A stretch of DNA of 18,272 bases from CAZZEX01 sp964653285 (GTDB taxonomy: Bacteria; Chloroflexota; Anaerolineae; B4-G1), in NCBI GenBank assembly GCA_964653285.1, contig CAZZEX010000100.1, forward strand, positions 1 to 18,272, in the 5' to 3' direction. Position numbers and translations under genes: made by a program. Below are positions 8,056 through 15,833 of the stretch, in pieces (positions within the stretch are counted from its first letter, which is position 1; every line of letters starts with the position of its first letter). The notes below the pieces were generated by a model. The model was not told the origin of the DNA. It did no database searches and saw only the letters and a program-made list of their open reading frames with translations.

Positions 8056-9207
8056 CTAGTTCAGGGTGAAAAGGCTAGCGGCGATATGACGAGGCCCTCC
8101 TCGGAGGAAGGGTTGCTCATCTACGTTGTAGTAGTACGCGGTGAAGATGCGGCCATTGTCTTGCTCAGTGGCGACCGGATAGCCTAGGTCGGGAGAAGCA
8201 GCATCATCGCGGATAATGAATTCCTCGCTCCAGGTCTCACCCTCGTCTTCGCTGATCATCCCCCGAATGCCATAGGGCTTTGACTGTCGCCAAGCGTAGA
8301 CCAACAGGAGACGCCCATCGCGTAACACCAGGGGATAGGGAGAGATACCCCACCAACCGATGCGGCGCGGCTCTGTCCAGTTGATTCCTCCGTCTTCCGA
8401 ATACATAATCACCATCCAGCGCACGCGGTTGCGCGGGTCCTTCCAGAGGCCCAAAGTGCAGGCAAGACGGCCGCTCGGCAGCAAGCGTGGATTAGGATAC
8501 GATGCGTGTGTTTCGTTGAATGGATCCCAGAACAGCGTATGCGTCCAATACCAACTCTCTCCGTTGTCGGTGGAGCGGTAAAGTTCTGTGCGGATGGCAA
8601 ACTTGTTGTAGTCAGGCCCACTGGTCCCTGGCATACCCATCAGTACGGATCCATCGGGCATTTTCACGTATTGACTGAAGCCGAAGCCACTGTCGAGATG
8701 GTAGAGAGGCAGGAGAATGGGTATCTTCTCCCACGTGTATCCCTTGTCTGCTGAGCGGAGCACAAAAGGGATGGGCCGTACAGGGTAACGCTCGCGTGGT
8801 ACTCGGACTGAACCGATGACGCGAGATGCGGTAACCATGGACCGACCGGCATAGAGGATTGACTCTGGCCTGGATATGTCAATGCTGAGGCGGTCCACAT
8901 CCTCCTGCGGCACCAGGTCATCCAGAGGGATGCTGTTATCAAATACCTCGACGGCCAGCTCGTCAGGCCAGGTTTCGCCGTGGTCGAGGGAACGCCGCAA
9001 GATGACCTTCGAGTTCGACTCGATAGTGTAGTGGTCCAAATCGCCTGGCGTTCGATAGGCACTGGTCCCCTGCACGAAGATCACGGCTATCTCGCCTCCG
9101 CCAAAGTTGTGGATCCCTCCCATCACCGGCCATCCGCAATACTGGTTGGGTCCACCGGCTATACGCAGATGATATATATCTTTGATTTGCACTCTCTTGA
9201 CACTCAT
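8056..9207 (-). CDS. BNR/Asp-box repeat protein, sialidase-like beta-propeller
   Basis: The 383-residue protein contains five Asp-box motifs (SxDxGxTW type): SLDHGETW, SADKGYTW, STDNGESW, SEDGGINW and SEDEGETW, spaced along the chain as in six-bladed sialidase propellers. The start is ATG 9205-9207, supported by GAAGGAG 6 bases upstream; the longer frame to 9264 would overlap the preceding gene and add residues unlike the family. No signal peptide is seen. The family contains exo-sialidases and related glycosidases, but Asp boxes mark the fold rather than the active site. I do not see an unambiguous catalytic Arg triad/Tyr/Glu set, so the activity is open. It starts 20 bp after the GHL10-like stop and is followed by a DHDPS/NAL-family gene, a pairing also found as a relic at 15647-15820. 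Confidence 0.8.
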   Translation of the reverse strand: MSVKRVQIKDIYHLRIAGGPNQYCGWPVMGGIHNFGGGEIAVIFVQGTSAYRTPGDLDHYTIESNSKVILRRSLDHGETWPDELAVEVFDNSIPLDDLVPQEDVDRLSIDISRPESILYAGRSMVTASRVIGSVRVPRERYPVRPIPFVLRSADKGYTWEKIPILLPLYHLDSGFGFSQYVKMPDGSVLMGMPGTSGPDYNKFAIRTELYRSTDNGESWYWTHTLFWDPFNETHASYPNPRLLPSGRLACTLGLWKDPRNRVRWMVIMYSEDGGINWTEPRRIGWWGISPYPLVLRDGRLLLVYAWRQSKPYGIRGMISEDEGETWSEEFIIRDDAASPDLGYPVATEQDNGRIFTAYYYNVDEQPFLRGGPRHIAASLFTLN

Positions 9208-9227
9208 ATTGTTCTCCTTCAGTTTTG

Positions 9228-10349
9228 TCAGTACATCTGACCAATCTTGGTCACCGCGTCCCACAGGCTATGCACGTGCACTGCATCCCCTCGATAGACA
9301 CCGAGGCTGTCTGCCCCTGAGTCGAGGCTAATGCGTGCAGTATCCAGCAATGTTTCTGCATCATGAATGGCTGCAGGATGGTAGACCGAGATTTGTGACG
9401 TCAAGTGCCCCTTGCCGCTGATGACTGCTGCAGCGTGCCTGGTACGACGGCGAATGGCATCCATGTCAGCCTCTCTATGCCACAGGCATACGCGGTCCAC
9501 CCAGCCATTCTGCACCCATGTCGGCCAATCCTGAAACAACTTCAGGTACTCGTCCGCCTCGCGGGCAAAGACGGACACGGAGAGTTCGACCTTGCGGCCG
9601 GCTCCCTTTTCGACCCTATTTAATGCAGCCCGGAGTTCTTTTACCTGTAAACCGGTGTAAGAAGCTCGAAACTTCAGCCACTCCGGGTCATCGTTGGGCA
9701 GGTGGAAAGGATCTCTACCCGTTTCAGACCGGAAAGCGGAGACCATCTGATCCTCATAACCAGTCACTGCGACACCGTTCCCATCCAGAGGCTCAGAGAC
9801 GTACTCCAATTGAATGCCGCTCAGGTCATAGCGCCGAACGAGATCACACAGGTGAGTGGTCTGATGATCGCGCACCTCTTGATATGCAAGGCTGAGTATG
9901 ATGCTGTTAGTGACCTCAATGATTGGTTGCCCTGCGCGATTGCGTGCCCAGAACTCGGGATGTTGGACGGCAAACCGCTGTCCCAGCATATAAGGAAAAC
10001 TCTCCTTAACGAGGGAGTCCTTCTTCGGCATCTGCCAACCATGGCTGTTGATAGCCAGATATGGCCGGGTTTCGATGCCCCGGCGACGCGCCTTCCGGAT
10101 TAACAGGGGCCACGGATTCCAGAGTTGGTAATAATCAAAGGCTGTAGGGGCAGTTGCTCCAAATCCCACGTTTCCGAACACGGCGAACGCGGGCATATAA
10201 TCATCGGGGATGAGGGTCGGATGCAATATCGTGACACCAGCACGAGCGCACTGATCGACGAACTGCTCCATCTCCGTAATCTGTTCAGGCTTGGGATAGG
10301 TGGTGTTGCCGCCGACCCCGCACCAAAGACTGAATACGTGTGCTACCAT
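9228..10349 (-). CDS. GHL10-type (family 10-like) glycoside hydrolase
   Basis: The 373-residue protein resembles the glycosyl-hydrolase-like 10 TIM barrels (YngK group). Landmarks are the N-terminal strand MVAHVFSLWCGVGGN, GVTILHPTLIPDD, the GIETRPYLAINSHGW segment, VRRYDLSGIQLEYVSEP near the middle, the WLKFRASYTGLQVKELRAAL stretch typical of the family, and WVDRVCLWHREADMD. It lacks a signal peptide, so cytoplasmic action is expected. ATG 10347-10349 is preceded by AGGAGG at 10 bases. It lies 55 bp after the second permease gene and 20 bp before the BNR gene, clearly in the same transcription unit. Substrate unknown; the family itself is poorly characterised. Confidence 0.7.
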   Translation of the reverse strand: MVAHVFSLWCGVGGNTTYPKPEQITEMEQFVDQCARAGVTILHPTLIPDDYMPAFAVFGNVGFGATAPTAFDYYQLWNPWPLLIRKARRRGIETRPYLAINSHGWQMPKKDSLVKESFPYMLGQRFAVQHPEFWARNRAGQPIIEVTNSIILSLAYQEVRDHQTTHLCDLVRRYDLSGIQLEYVSEPLDGNGVAVTGYEDQMVSAFRSETGRDPFHLPNDDPEWLKFRASYTGLQVKELRAALNRVEKGAGRKVELSVSVFAREADEYLKLFQDWPTWVQNGWVDRVCLWHREADMDAIRRRTRHAAAVISGKGHLTSQISVYHPAAIHDAETLLDTARISLDSGADSLGVYRGDAVHVHSLWDAVTKIGQMY

Positions 10350-10404
10350 AGTGTCTCATCCTCCTGTCTCTGTTTGTCCTCAATAGTTGCCTTCTCATCC
10401 CCAT

Positions 10405-11268
10405 CTACATCTTGAGTCTGGGATCCAGAGCATCCCGAAGGGCATCTCCCAAGGCGTTCACGCTCATAAGCGTCAGAAAGATGAAGAGCCCTGGAAAAAT
10501 GCCTACCCATGGGCTAGACTGCAGGAACTGGAGTGCTTTGGAGAGCATGTTCCCCCAACTAGGTGTAGGGGGACGAACTCCCAGCCCCAGGTAGCTGAGG
10601 GAAGACTCGACCAGGATAGCTGAACCAATGGTGAGCGTGACGCTGACCAAGACAGGAGCCAGGGCATTGGGGAGCAAATGTATGAGCATAATGCGCCACT
10701 GGGGAGCTCCGACCACACGTGCTGCCAAGACGAACTCCCGCTCCTTGAGCGAGAGAATCTGGCCCCGGACCAACCGTGCTGTGGACGTCCAACTGAAGGC
10801 CATCAGAATGAGTGCAATAGCACCCAGGTTGCCCGCACTAAAGAACTTGGAAAATATGAGCAGGATGGGCAGCGAAGGAGTGGACAGCATAATGTCGGTA
10901 AATCGCATCAGTGCAGTATCCACCAAACCGCCGAGGTAGCCGGATACTATACCGATTAGCGTGCCTATCAAAGCACTGCCGATGCCCACGGCAAAGGCCA
11001 CTACCAGTGACACTCGTCCTCCGTAGGCCACCCGCGTGAAGAGATCGCGGCCTAGATCATCCGTACCGAACCAATGTGCCAGGGAAGGAGGTGCGAACCG
11101 ATTCGCCATCTCAATCTCAGCAAAAGGGTATGGGGAGAGTAGAGGGGTGAAGACTGCCAAACACACAATTATGAGGAGCAACGACCCGCCGACCGACCCT
11201 GCCCTGTGCCTGCGAAACTGGAGCCAAATCATCTGCCGTACTTGTTTAGCGTTCAACATCCGGCCCAT
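10405..11268 (-). CDS. ABC importer permease, DppC/OppC type, 5' end replaced by IS66 sequence
   Basis: This is an inner-membrane subunit of a peptide/oligosaccharide ABC importer: an N-terminal membrane segment (LLLIIVCLAVFTPLLSPYPF), the OppC_N-like HWFGTDDLGRDLFTRVAYGG block, then the permease domain with the EAA loop (REFVLAARVVGAPQWRIMLI) that contacts the ATPase, ending DALRDALDPRLKM. The genuine host sequence runs only to 11229 plus the 8-bp duplication at 11230-11237. The codons from 11238 to 11268 (MGRMLNAKQVR) are the terminal repeat of the IS66-type element. The native first 16 codons lie at 12607-12654, and joining the two parts gives a normal 290-residue permease. The current ATG at 11266-11268 has no clear ribosome site, so expression may be lost or reduced. 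Confidence 0.85.
   Translation of the reverse strand: MGRMLNAKQVRQMIWLQFRRHRAGSVGGSLLLIIVCLAVFTPLLSPYPFAEIEMANRFAPPSLAHWFGTDDLGRDLFTRVAYGGRVSLVVAFAVGIGSALIGTLIGIVSGYLGGLVDTALMRFTDIMLSTPSLPILLIFSKFFSAGNLGAIALILMAFSWTSTARLVRGQILSLKEREFVLAARVVGAPQWRIMLIHLLPNALAPVLVSVTLTIGSAILVESSLSYLGLGVRPPTPSWGNMLSKALQFLQSSPWVGIFPGLFIFLTLMSVNALGDALRDALDPRLKM
11230..11237. repeat. 8-bp target-site duplication, left copy
   Basis: CATCTGCC, identical to 12607-12614, directly outside the left terminal repeat of the IS66-type element. Confidence 0.92.
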
Positions 11269-11280
11269 TGGATTGCTTAC

Positions 11281-11308
11281 TGGACAAAACAGTCGTTTGT
11301 GGCATAAT
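11281..11308 (+). promoter_or_regulatory. possible transposase promoter
   Basis: TGGACA (11281-11286) and CATAAT (11303-11308) with a 16-bp spacer lie about 11 bp before a GTG (11319) that could start the transposase on an almost leaderless transcript. Weak match; listed because no ribosome site is visible for the transposase. Confidence 0.25.
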
Positions 11309-11318
11309 CAGCCTCATT

Positions 11319-12592
11319 GTGACCCAAGCTCACTCTTTTTCGAATCGCACTCAGATAGATCCTCGTGATCAGCGCATCGCGGAGTTGGAAGCCCAACTGC
11401 GAGAGCGAGATCAGTTGATTGCCACACTTCGGGAGCAGATTCGCCAACTTCAGGAGCAGTTGGCGGGCGCGAAGCGAGCAGGCAAGCGTCAGGCCACGCC
11501 TTTTGCGCGCAAGAAGCGCGTTGCCCAACCGAAGCGGCCTGGACGCAAGAAGGGACAAGGGCGATTCTCCCATCGCCGCAAGCCTGCACCGGAATAGGTG
11601 ACGGAGACGAAAGAAGCGCTTCTGGCGTGTTGTCCGGAGTGTGGCGGGGGTCGTGGTAGGACCACGGGCCAAGGCGCTGGTTGCGGATATGAAGCACCGT
11701 CTGGGAGCCTCTTATAGGAAGGTCTGCGCGCTCTTGAATGATGCTTTTGGGTTGCGAGTGACGCGCAGCGGGTGGTATCAAGCTGACGCGAGACTGGCAC
11801 AGCAGGCACGCCCGGTCTATGAGGGGTTGGTAGAGGTGCTGTGGGAGAGCGCAGTGGTGCACGCGGACGAGACCGGCTGGCGGATCGGAACACTTTCGGC
11901 CTGGTTGTGGGTCTTCACCAATCAGGAGACGACGGTCTACACCATTCGTCGCAGCCGGGGGCACGAGGTAGTAGTGGACATCTTGGGGTCCGAGTTTGCA
12001 GGTATCTTGAACACGGACTGCTTTCTGGCTTACGATGCTAAGGCACTGGGCGACTGGCTTAAGCAAAAGTGCGTGGGGCACTTGCTCAGGAACTTGAGTG
12101 AGATCGAAGCAAGTAAGACCCGCGGCGCAGTGCGGTTTGCTCGAAACGTGACAGCGCTGCTTCGGGAAGCCATACAACTGAAGGCCGAGAAGCCAGACCT
12201 GTCTGCGGAGACATTCGCAGAGCGAGCTGCAGCGCTGGAGCAGCGACTGGACAAACTGATCCACACGCGTCGTCGCTTTACGGATTCGGACAATGCCCGA
12301 TTTGCCAAGCGGTTGCGAAAACATCGAGAGCACTTGTTGCGCTTCCTGTATGTAGATGGTCTGGATGCCATCAATAACCTGGCCGAGCGGAGGCTGCGAC
12401 CAACGGTGATTACCCGTAAGACGACAGGGTGCAATCGAACGGGCGAAGGCGCAGAGACCCACTCTATTCTGGCTAGTGTACTGGCAAACCTGTCATCAAA
12501 GAGCAATTCCCATCTTGGACTTCCTGGTCGAACTACAGCGAACCTCGGGAAACCCGCCGGCGCTGGGTCCGCCACAACCCGCCCCCACCTGA
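11319..12592 (+). pseudogene. IS66-family transposase TnpC, inactivated
   Basis: The N-terminal part has the coiled-coil/leucine-zipper helix typical of IS66 (IAELEAQLRERDQLIATLRE) and a basic linker, then an in-frame TAG at 11595-11597. The zinc-finger start CCPECGG is still readable beyond the stop, but the following segment of about 60-70 residues is missing: the frame jumps near 11645-11660 straight to GPRAKALVADMKHRLG. The catalytic core is otherwise present, with DDE residues in VHADETGW, LNTDCFLAYD and NNLAERRLRP. A second frameshift near 12480 separates SILASVL from the genuine C-terminus (QTCHQRAIPILDFLVELQRT), which ends at TGA 12590-12592 where the terminal repeat begins. The copy cannot make transposase. 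Confidence 0.88.
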
Positions 12593-12606
12593 CGCTAAAC
12601 AAGTAC

Positions 12607-12614
12607 CATCTGCC
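12607..12614. repeat. 8-bp target-site duplication, right copy
   Basis: CATCTGCC, identical to 11230-11237, directly outside the right terminal repeat. On the minus strand it encodes part of Trp14, Gln15 and Met16 of the interrupted permease. Confidence 0.92.
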
Positions 12615-12654
12615 AATAGCTGAGGTTGACAGAGCGTTGCTCCGGCACCACCAT
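12607..12654 (-). pseudogene. detached first 16 codons of the DppC-type permease gene
   Basis: ATG 12652-12654 opens a frame reading MVVPEQRSVNLSYWQM that runs to the IS66 boundary. It begins 13 bp after the stop of the DppB-type gene, where a second permease gene is expected. Removing 11238-12606 and one copy of the duplication joins ...TGG CAG ATG to ATT TGG CTC, in frame with the permease at 11229. This shows the original start and that the insertion fell after codon 16. Confidence 0.85.
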
Positions 12655-12667
12655 CTCTGTTCTAGAA

Positions 12668-13624
12668 TCAGTCACGTCTCACCCTCGGGTCCACGATGCC
12701 ATAGCAGAGATCAGAGGCCAAGTTTCCCATGATGACCAACGCGGTGAAGACCAATACTGTCGCCATAGCGACGGCAAAGTCGTTATTGAGGATGGCCTCA
12801 TACATAAGGCGTCCGGCACCAGGCCAAGAGAAGATTGTCTCCGTGACCACTGCCCCACTGAACAAGAAAGGCAAACGGATGCCGAGGAGGGTCACAACGG
12901 GCACCAGAGCATTGCGCAAAGCATGGCGCAGGATAACGACAGTCTCTTTGAGTCCCTTGGCACGTGCAGTTCGCATATAGTCCTGTCGAAGCTCCTCGAG
13001 CATGGCACTGCGAGTGTAGCGGACCCACACAGTGGTGTCAATCCATCCCAGAACGAGGGCTGGCATAATCAAGTACTTCAGGCCCCCCAGAAATGAGGTT
13101 TGCAGGCCCGTGTCGGAGATTCCGCCTGGCGGTAGCCAACGGAGTTTGACTGCAAACAGCAGGATCATCAAGATGCCAGACCAGAAAGCCGGCATAGAGA
13201 TCCCTATGAAGGCAGCAGTAGTAATAACGTAATCACTCCATTTGTACTGGCGCAAGGCACTGTAGATACCGATGGGGATGCCCAAAACGATGCTCAGCGT
13301 ATAGGCTGTGATAGTGAGTTTCAGCGTATTTATGATGCGCTGTCCCATCAACTTGGCGACAGGAAGGCCAAAGGTGCGGGAATAACCGAGGTCTCCCTGT
13401 AACACTCGCGCAAACCATTTGACGTATTGAACGTAAACGGGCTGATCCAGGCCGTAGGCCGCTCGCAGGCGCTCTACGTCCTCAAGGGTAGCTTCTGGGT
13501 TAGAGAGAATCATGGAGGCCAGCGGGTCTCCGGGCGCAAAGTGGAGTACTGCGAACGTGATCATCGACACCACGATGATCGTTGGACACAACTGCAATAC
13601 GCTTCGGAGCAGGAACTTGGCCAT
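12668..13624 (-). CDS. ABC importer permease, DppB/OppB type
   Basis: The 318-residue inner-membrane protein begins with the membrane helix LLRSVLQLCPTIIVVSMITF, followed by the family-typical HFAPGDPLA, LRAAYGLDQPVYVQYVKW and GDLGYS segments, several membrane helices, the EAA loop YMRTARAKGLKETVVILRHA and the ending TIFSWPGAGRL...VDPRVRRD. It forms a heterodimer with a DppC-type partner in importers of peptides or, in many bacteria, oligosaccharides. A GGAG ribosome site lies 7 bases before the ATG. It follows the binding-protein gene after 73 bp that hold a strong hairpin. The ATPase subunits are not in the window. Confidence 0.92.
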   Translation of the reverse strand: MAKFLLRSVLQLCPTIIVVSMITFAVLHFAPGDPLASMILSNPEATLEDVERLRAAYGLDQPVYVQYVKWFARVLQGDLGYSRTFGLPVAKLMGQRIINTLKLTITAYTLSIVLGIPIGIYSALRQYKWSDYVITTAAFIGISMPAFWSGILMILLFAVKLRWLPPGGISDTGLQTSFLGGLKYLIMPALVLGWIDTTVWVRYTRSAMLEELRQDYMRTARAKGLKETVVILRHALRNALVPVVTLLGIRLPFLFSGAVVTETIFSWPGAGRLMYEAILNNDFAVAMATVLVFTALVIMGNLASDLCYGIVDPRVRRD

Positions 13625-13657
13625 GCTGGAACTCCAATCGGGCAGTACAAGGAATCT

Positions 13658-13687
13658 GGGGGCACTCCAGACGTCTGGAGTACCCCC
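13658..13687. promoter_or_regulatory. strong hairpin between binding-protein and permease genes
   Basis: GGGGG (13658-13662) pairs with CCCCC (13683-13687), and ACTCCAGAC (13664-13672) pairs with GTCTGGAGT (13673-13681), with a single C/A mismatch. No T-run follows on the minus strand, so it is more likely a 3'-protecting or partly terminating stem-loop than a full terminator. Such stems are known after binding-protein genes of ABC operons, where they raise the binding protein over the permeases; applying that here is inference. Confidence 0.55.
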
Positions 13688-13697
13688 ATACGGTCAT

Positions 13698-15476
13698 CTA
13701 TTCTGTCCAGTGCCAGTACTCAGCATTCCATCCCAGGCCGCCAGTTCGGTAGGGAACTAATTCCCAGCCTGAGAATCCTTTACGGATGGTGGCGATCCGG
13801 GTGGAGTAGTACAGCGGAATGATGGGCACGTCTTCTCCCATGATCTTCTGTGCTTCGATGAAGAATCTCTTCCTCGTCTCCTGGTCGGTGGCATTTCGCA
13901 GATCTGTCAACACTTCGTGCATGTCCTCAGAGCAATATCCATACCACTTCCCTGGCCCGCAATCGAACTCCGCCAGAATCATAGTTGCGTAGAACCAATA
14001 GCCCCAGTAGTTAAAGCCGTGGGGCAGGTTGTTGGGGACATATTCCGAGAACATGATGCGCGCCGGGTAGTTCTCAATGATCAACTCAATGCCCACTTCG
14101 GCGAGTTGAGCCTGCAAGATCTCCTCGATTTGCTCACGGACGGTGTTGCCGGTCGTAGTCATGACAATCAGGCTCAACCGTTCGCCCTTGTCGTTGACTC
14201 GGACACCATCAGGCCCCGGCGTCCAGCCAGCTTCCTCCAACAACTCCATCGCCCTGCTGGGATTGTAATCATACTGATCGTAGCCGGCGTAGTAGCCATA
14301 GTGTTCAGGTGGCAGCCAGGACTGGGCTACGGTCAACGCGCCGTCGAAAAGGCTATCCACGATGCCCTGCCGGTCTATAGCATGCATAATGGCCTTCCGC
14401 ACCTGCTTGTCGGCCAGAGTTTCCCAACCCAGGCTCATGACCAGGTGCTCGAGGCCTGCCTTGCCGCCCATCAACACCTCCACTTTGTCCTCCAAGGCTT
14501 CTGTGTTCTTTATGGCCATGGCGCTGTTGAAGTCAAGTCCCGTCTCTGTGGTGGCGTCCACTGCCAGCGCAGCAACGTTGGCGGCCAACGTGGTCACGTC
14601 GGGGATCGTCTTGAAGATGATGCGATCGAGTTGAGGAGGCGGTCCTAAGTTAAAGTTCGGATTGGGCTCCAGGATGATGTGGTCGCCGGGCACACGCTCC
14701 GCCACGACGAAGGGGCCGTTCTGTACACAGAACTGGCTGACGCGCTCGTCGTTGACAAAGGCCTCGCCGTAGTTACCACCCTTTTCCTTGTACTCCTCGT
14801 AAATCGGGCGGATGTTGTGTTCGGCCACGATGTGGAACAGGCCCCACCACGCGAAGGGATCGTACTCATCATACGTGGCAACAAGAGTGTAGGGATCAGG
14901 TGCAGTCAGCGTGGTTGCCTTTTTCTCTTCAGTGAGGTAGGGGAACGGCACATTTTCGTCCTTGGACAGGTTGTAAGTGAAAACGACGTCGTTCGCTGTG
15001 ATCTCCTCGCCATCGGACCACTTCAGGCCCTCCTTGAAATTCCAGGTGATCTCCATCGAACCGTCATCGTTGATCTTCCACAGTCCATTCTCAACAGTCG
15101 GAATCTCCTCGACTAGGACGGGCGTCCAGTTCCCCTCACTATCCCGCTCAATCATGCGCCGCATAAGTGGCCCCTCGACGACCTCTGCGGCGGCAGAGAT
15201 CTGAAGGAATGCCCCGCACAGACGATCGGGTTCCTGGGCCATGCCGACGATCAAGGTATTGTCACCTCGTGGCCCAAGCCCTCCTTCTGGCGCTGGCTCT
15301 GGCGTGGCGGTTACCACTTCGACTACGGGAGTTCCGGCGACGACGCGGGTGACTTCCACCTCTTGGACAACTTCCACTGTTTCCTTGATTGCCTCGGGTG
15401 TTGGCGCTGTGCAGGCAGGTAACACCAATGACAGCGCTGCCACCAGGCTAACTACAACTAGAATTCTGTTACGCAT
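13698..15476 (-). CDS. family 5 ABC substrate-binding lipoprotein
   Basis: The 592-residue protein starts with a lipoprotein signal peptide (MRNR, hydrophobic core LVVVSLVAALSLVLP, lipobox LPAC, Cys22) and a long Val/Glu/Thr/Pro linker of the kind seen in Chloroflexota. The SBP_bac_5 domain follows, with GMAQEPDRL, FKEGLKWSDGEEITANDVVFTY, NGPFVVAERVPGDHIILEPN, and the lobe-2 signature VRKAIMHAIDRQGIVDSLF. The usual ligands of the family are peptides, but sugars and glycosides are also known. It would be anchored outside the membrane and deliver ligand to the two downstream permeases. ATG 15474-15476 has an AAGGAGG ribosome site. The binding protein is intact although its second permease gene is split. 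Confidence 0.93.
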   Translation of the reverse strand: MRNRILVVVSLVAALSLVLPACTAPTPEAIKETVEVVQEVEVTRVVAGTPVVEVVTATPEPAPEGGLGPRGDNTLIVGMAQEPDRLCGAFLQISAAAEVVEGPLMRRMIERDSEGNWTPVLVEEIPTVENGLWKINDDGSMEITWNFKEGLKWSDGEEITANDVVFTYNLSKDENVPFPYLTEEKKATTLTAPDPYTLVATYDEYDPFAWWGLFHIVAEHNIRPIYEEYKEKGGNYGEAFVNDERVSQFCVQNGPFVVAERVPGDHIILEPNPNFNLGPPPQLDRIIFKTIPDVTTLAANVAALAVDATTETGLDFNSAMAIKNTEALEDKVEVLMGGKAGLEHLVMSLGWETLADKQVRKAIMHAIDRQGIVDSLFDGALTVAQSWLPPEHYGYYAGYDQYDYNPSRAMELLEEAGWTPGPDGVRVNDKGERLSLIVMTTTGNTVREQIEEILQAQLAEVGIELIIENYPARIMFSEYVPNNLPHGFNYWGYWFYATMILAEFDCGPGKWYGYCSEDMHEVLTDLRNATDQETRKRFFIEAQKIMGEDVPIIPLYYSTRIATIRKGFSGWELVPYRTGGLGWNAEYWHWTE

Positions 15477-15646
15477 TGCTCATCCTCCTTGTGTCTGAGC
15501 GAAATGGTAGATGCTCACTACCTCCGCGACTTGTACTATGCAACCTCTGCATAATTCCTTTTCTCGCTTATCACCTCCGTGTGGGTTAGAATCAGGGTAG
15601 TCCCCCGACCTCGCTGACGAGGGCTGCGAGGCAGGCCCGTCCAATG

Positions 15647-15820
15647 TCAGGCCAACCGGAACGTGCTAGCCGCAATGGGGCATCATCCGCCGTGCAAGAG
15701 CTTGACGTCACCCCCGTCGTCCGCGTCGAAATGGTGAACTATCAAGATTGGGCCATCTGGCGATTCGGTGCTCACCGGATAGCCCAGGTTCGGCCCATCG
15801 CCGTCCCCTCGGATTGAGTC
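15647..15820 (-). pseudogene. relic of a BNR-repeat (sialidase-like) gene, C-terminal end only
   Basis: The minus-strand frame reads IRGDGDGPNLGYPVSTE... and, after an in-frame TGA at 15683-15685, CPIAASTFRLA to a final TGA at 15647-15649. This lines up with the C-terminus of the intact BNR enzyme at 8056-9207 (IRDDAASPDLGYPVATE... and ...IAASLFTLN), including the conserved LGYPV and IAAS blocks. The rest of the gene is absent: the dapA-like gene ends at 15834, only about 15 bp upstream of where the match starts. It seems to be what remains of a second BNR gene that followed the first aldolase gene. Confidence 0.7.
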
Positions 15821-15833
15821 ACCTATGTCCGGC

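Larger units (their letters stand above)
11238..12606 (+). mobile_element. IS66-family (single-tnpC, ISBst12-like) insertion sequence
   Basis: The element is bounded by 15-bp perfect terminal inverted repeats: GTACTTGTTTAGCGT at 11238-11252 and ACGCTAAACAAGTAC at 12592-12606. It is flanked by the 8-bp direct repeat CATCTGCC at 11230-11237 and 12607-12614; an 8-bp duplication is the known size for IS66. At 1369 bp it carries only the large transposase frame, without tnpA/tnpB, and is shorter than intact relatives because of an internal deletion. It stands opposite to the surrounding operon and splits the second permease gene. Confidence 0.93.

Noticed and set aside
9208..9264. Longer start for the BNR gene
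   Set aside because: Would overlap the GHL10-like gene; ATG 9207 has a GAAGGAG site and gives a normal N-terminus.
13917..14648. 243-codon plus-strand open frame opposite the binding-protein gene
   Set aside because: Lies entirely within the well-supported lipoprotein gene on the other strand; shadow frame.
15609..15622. Hairpin CCTCG-CTGA-CGAGG as a terminator before the binding-protein gene
   Set aside because: Only five pairs and no T-run on the minus strand.
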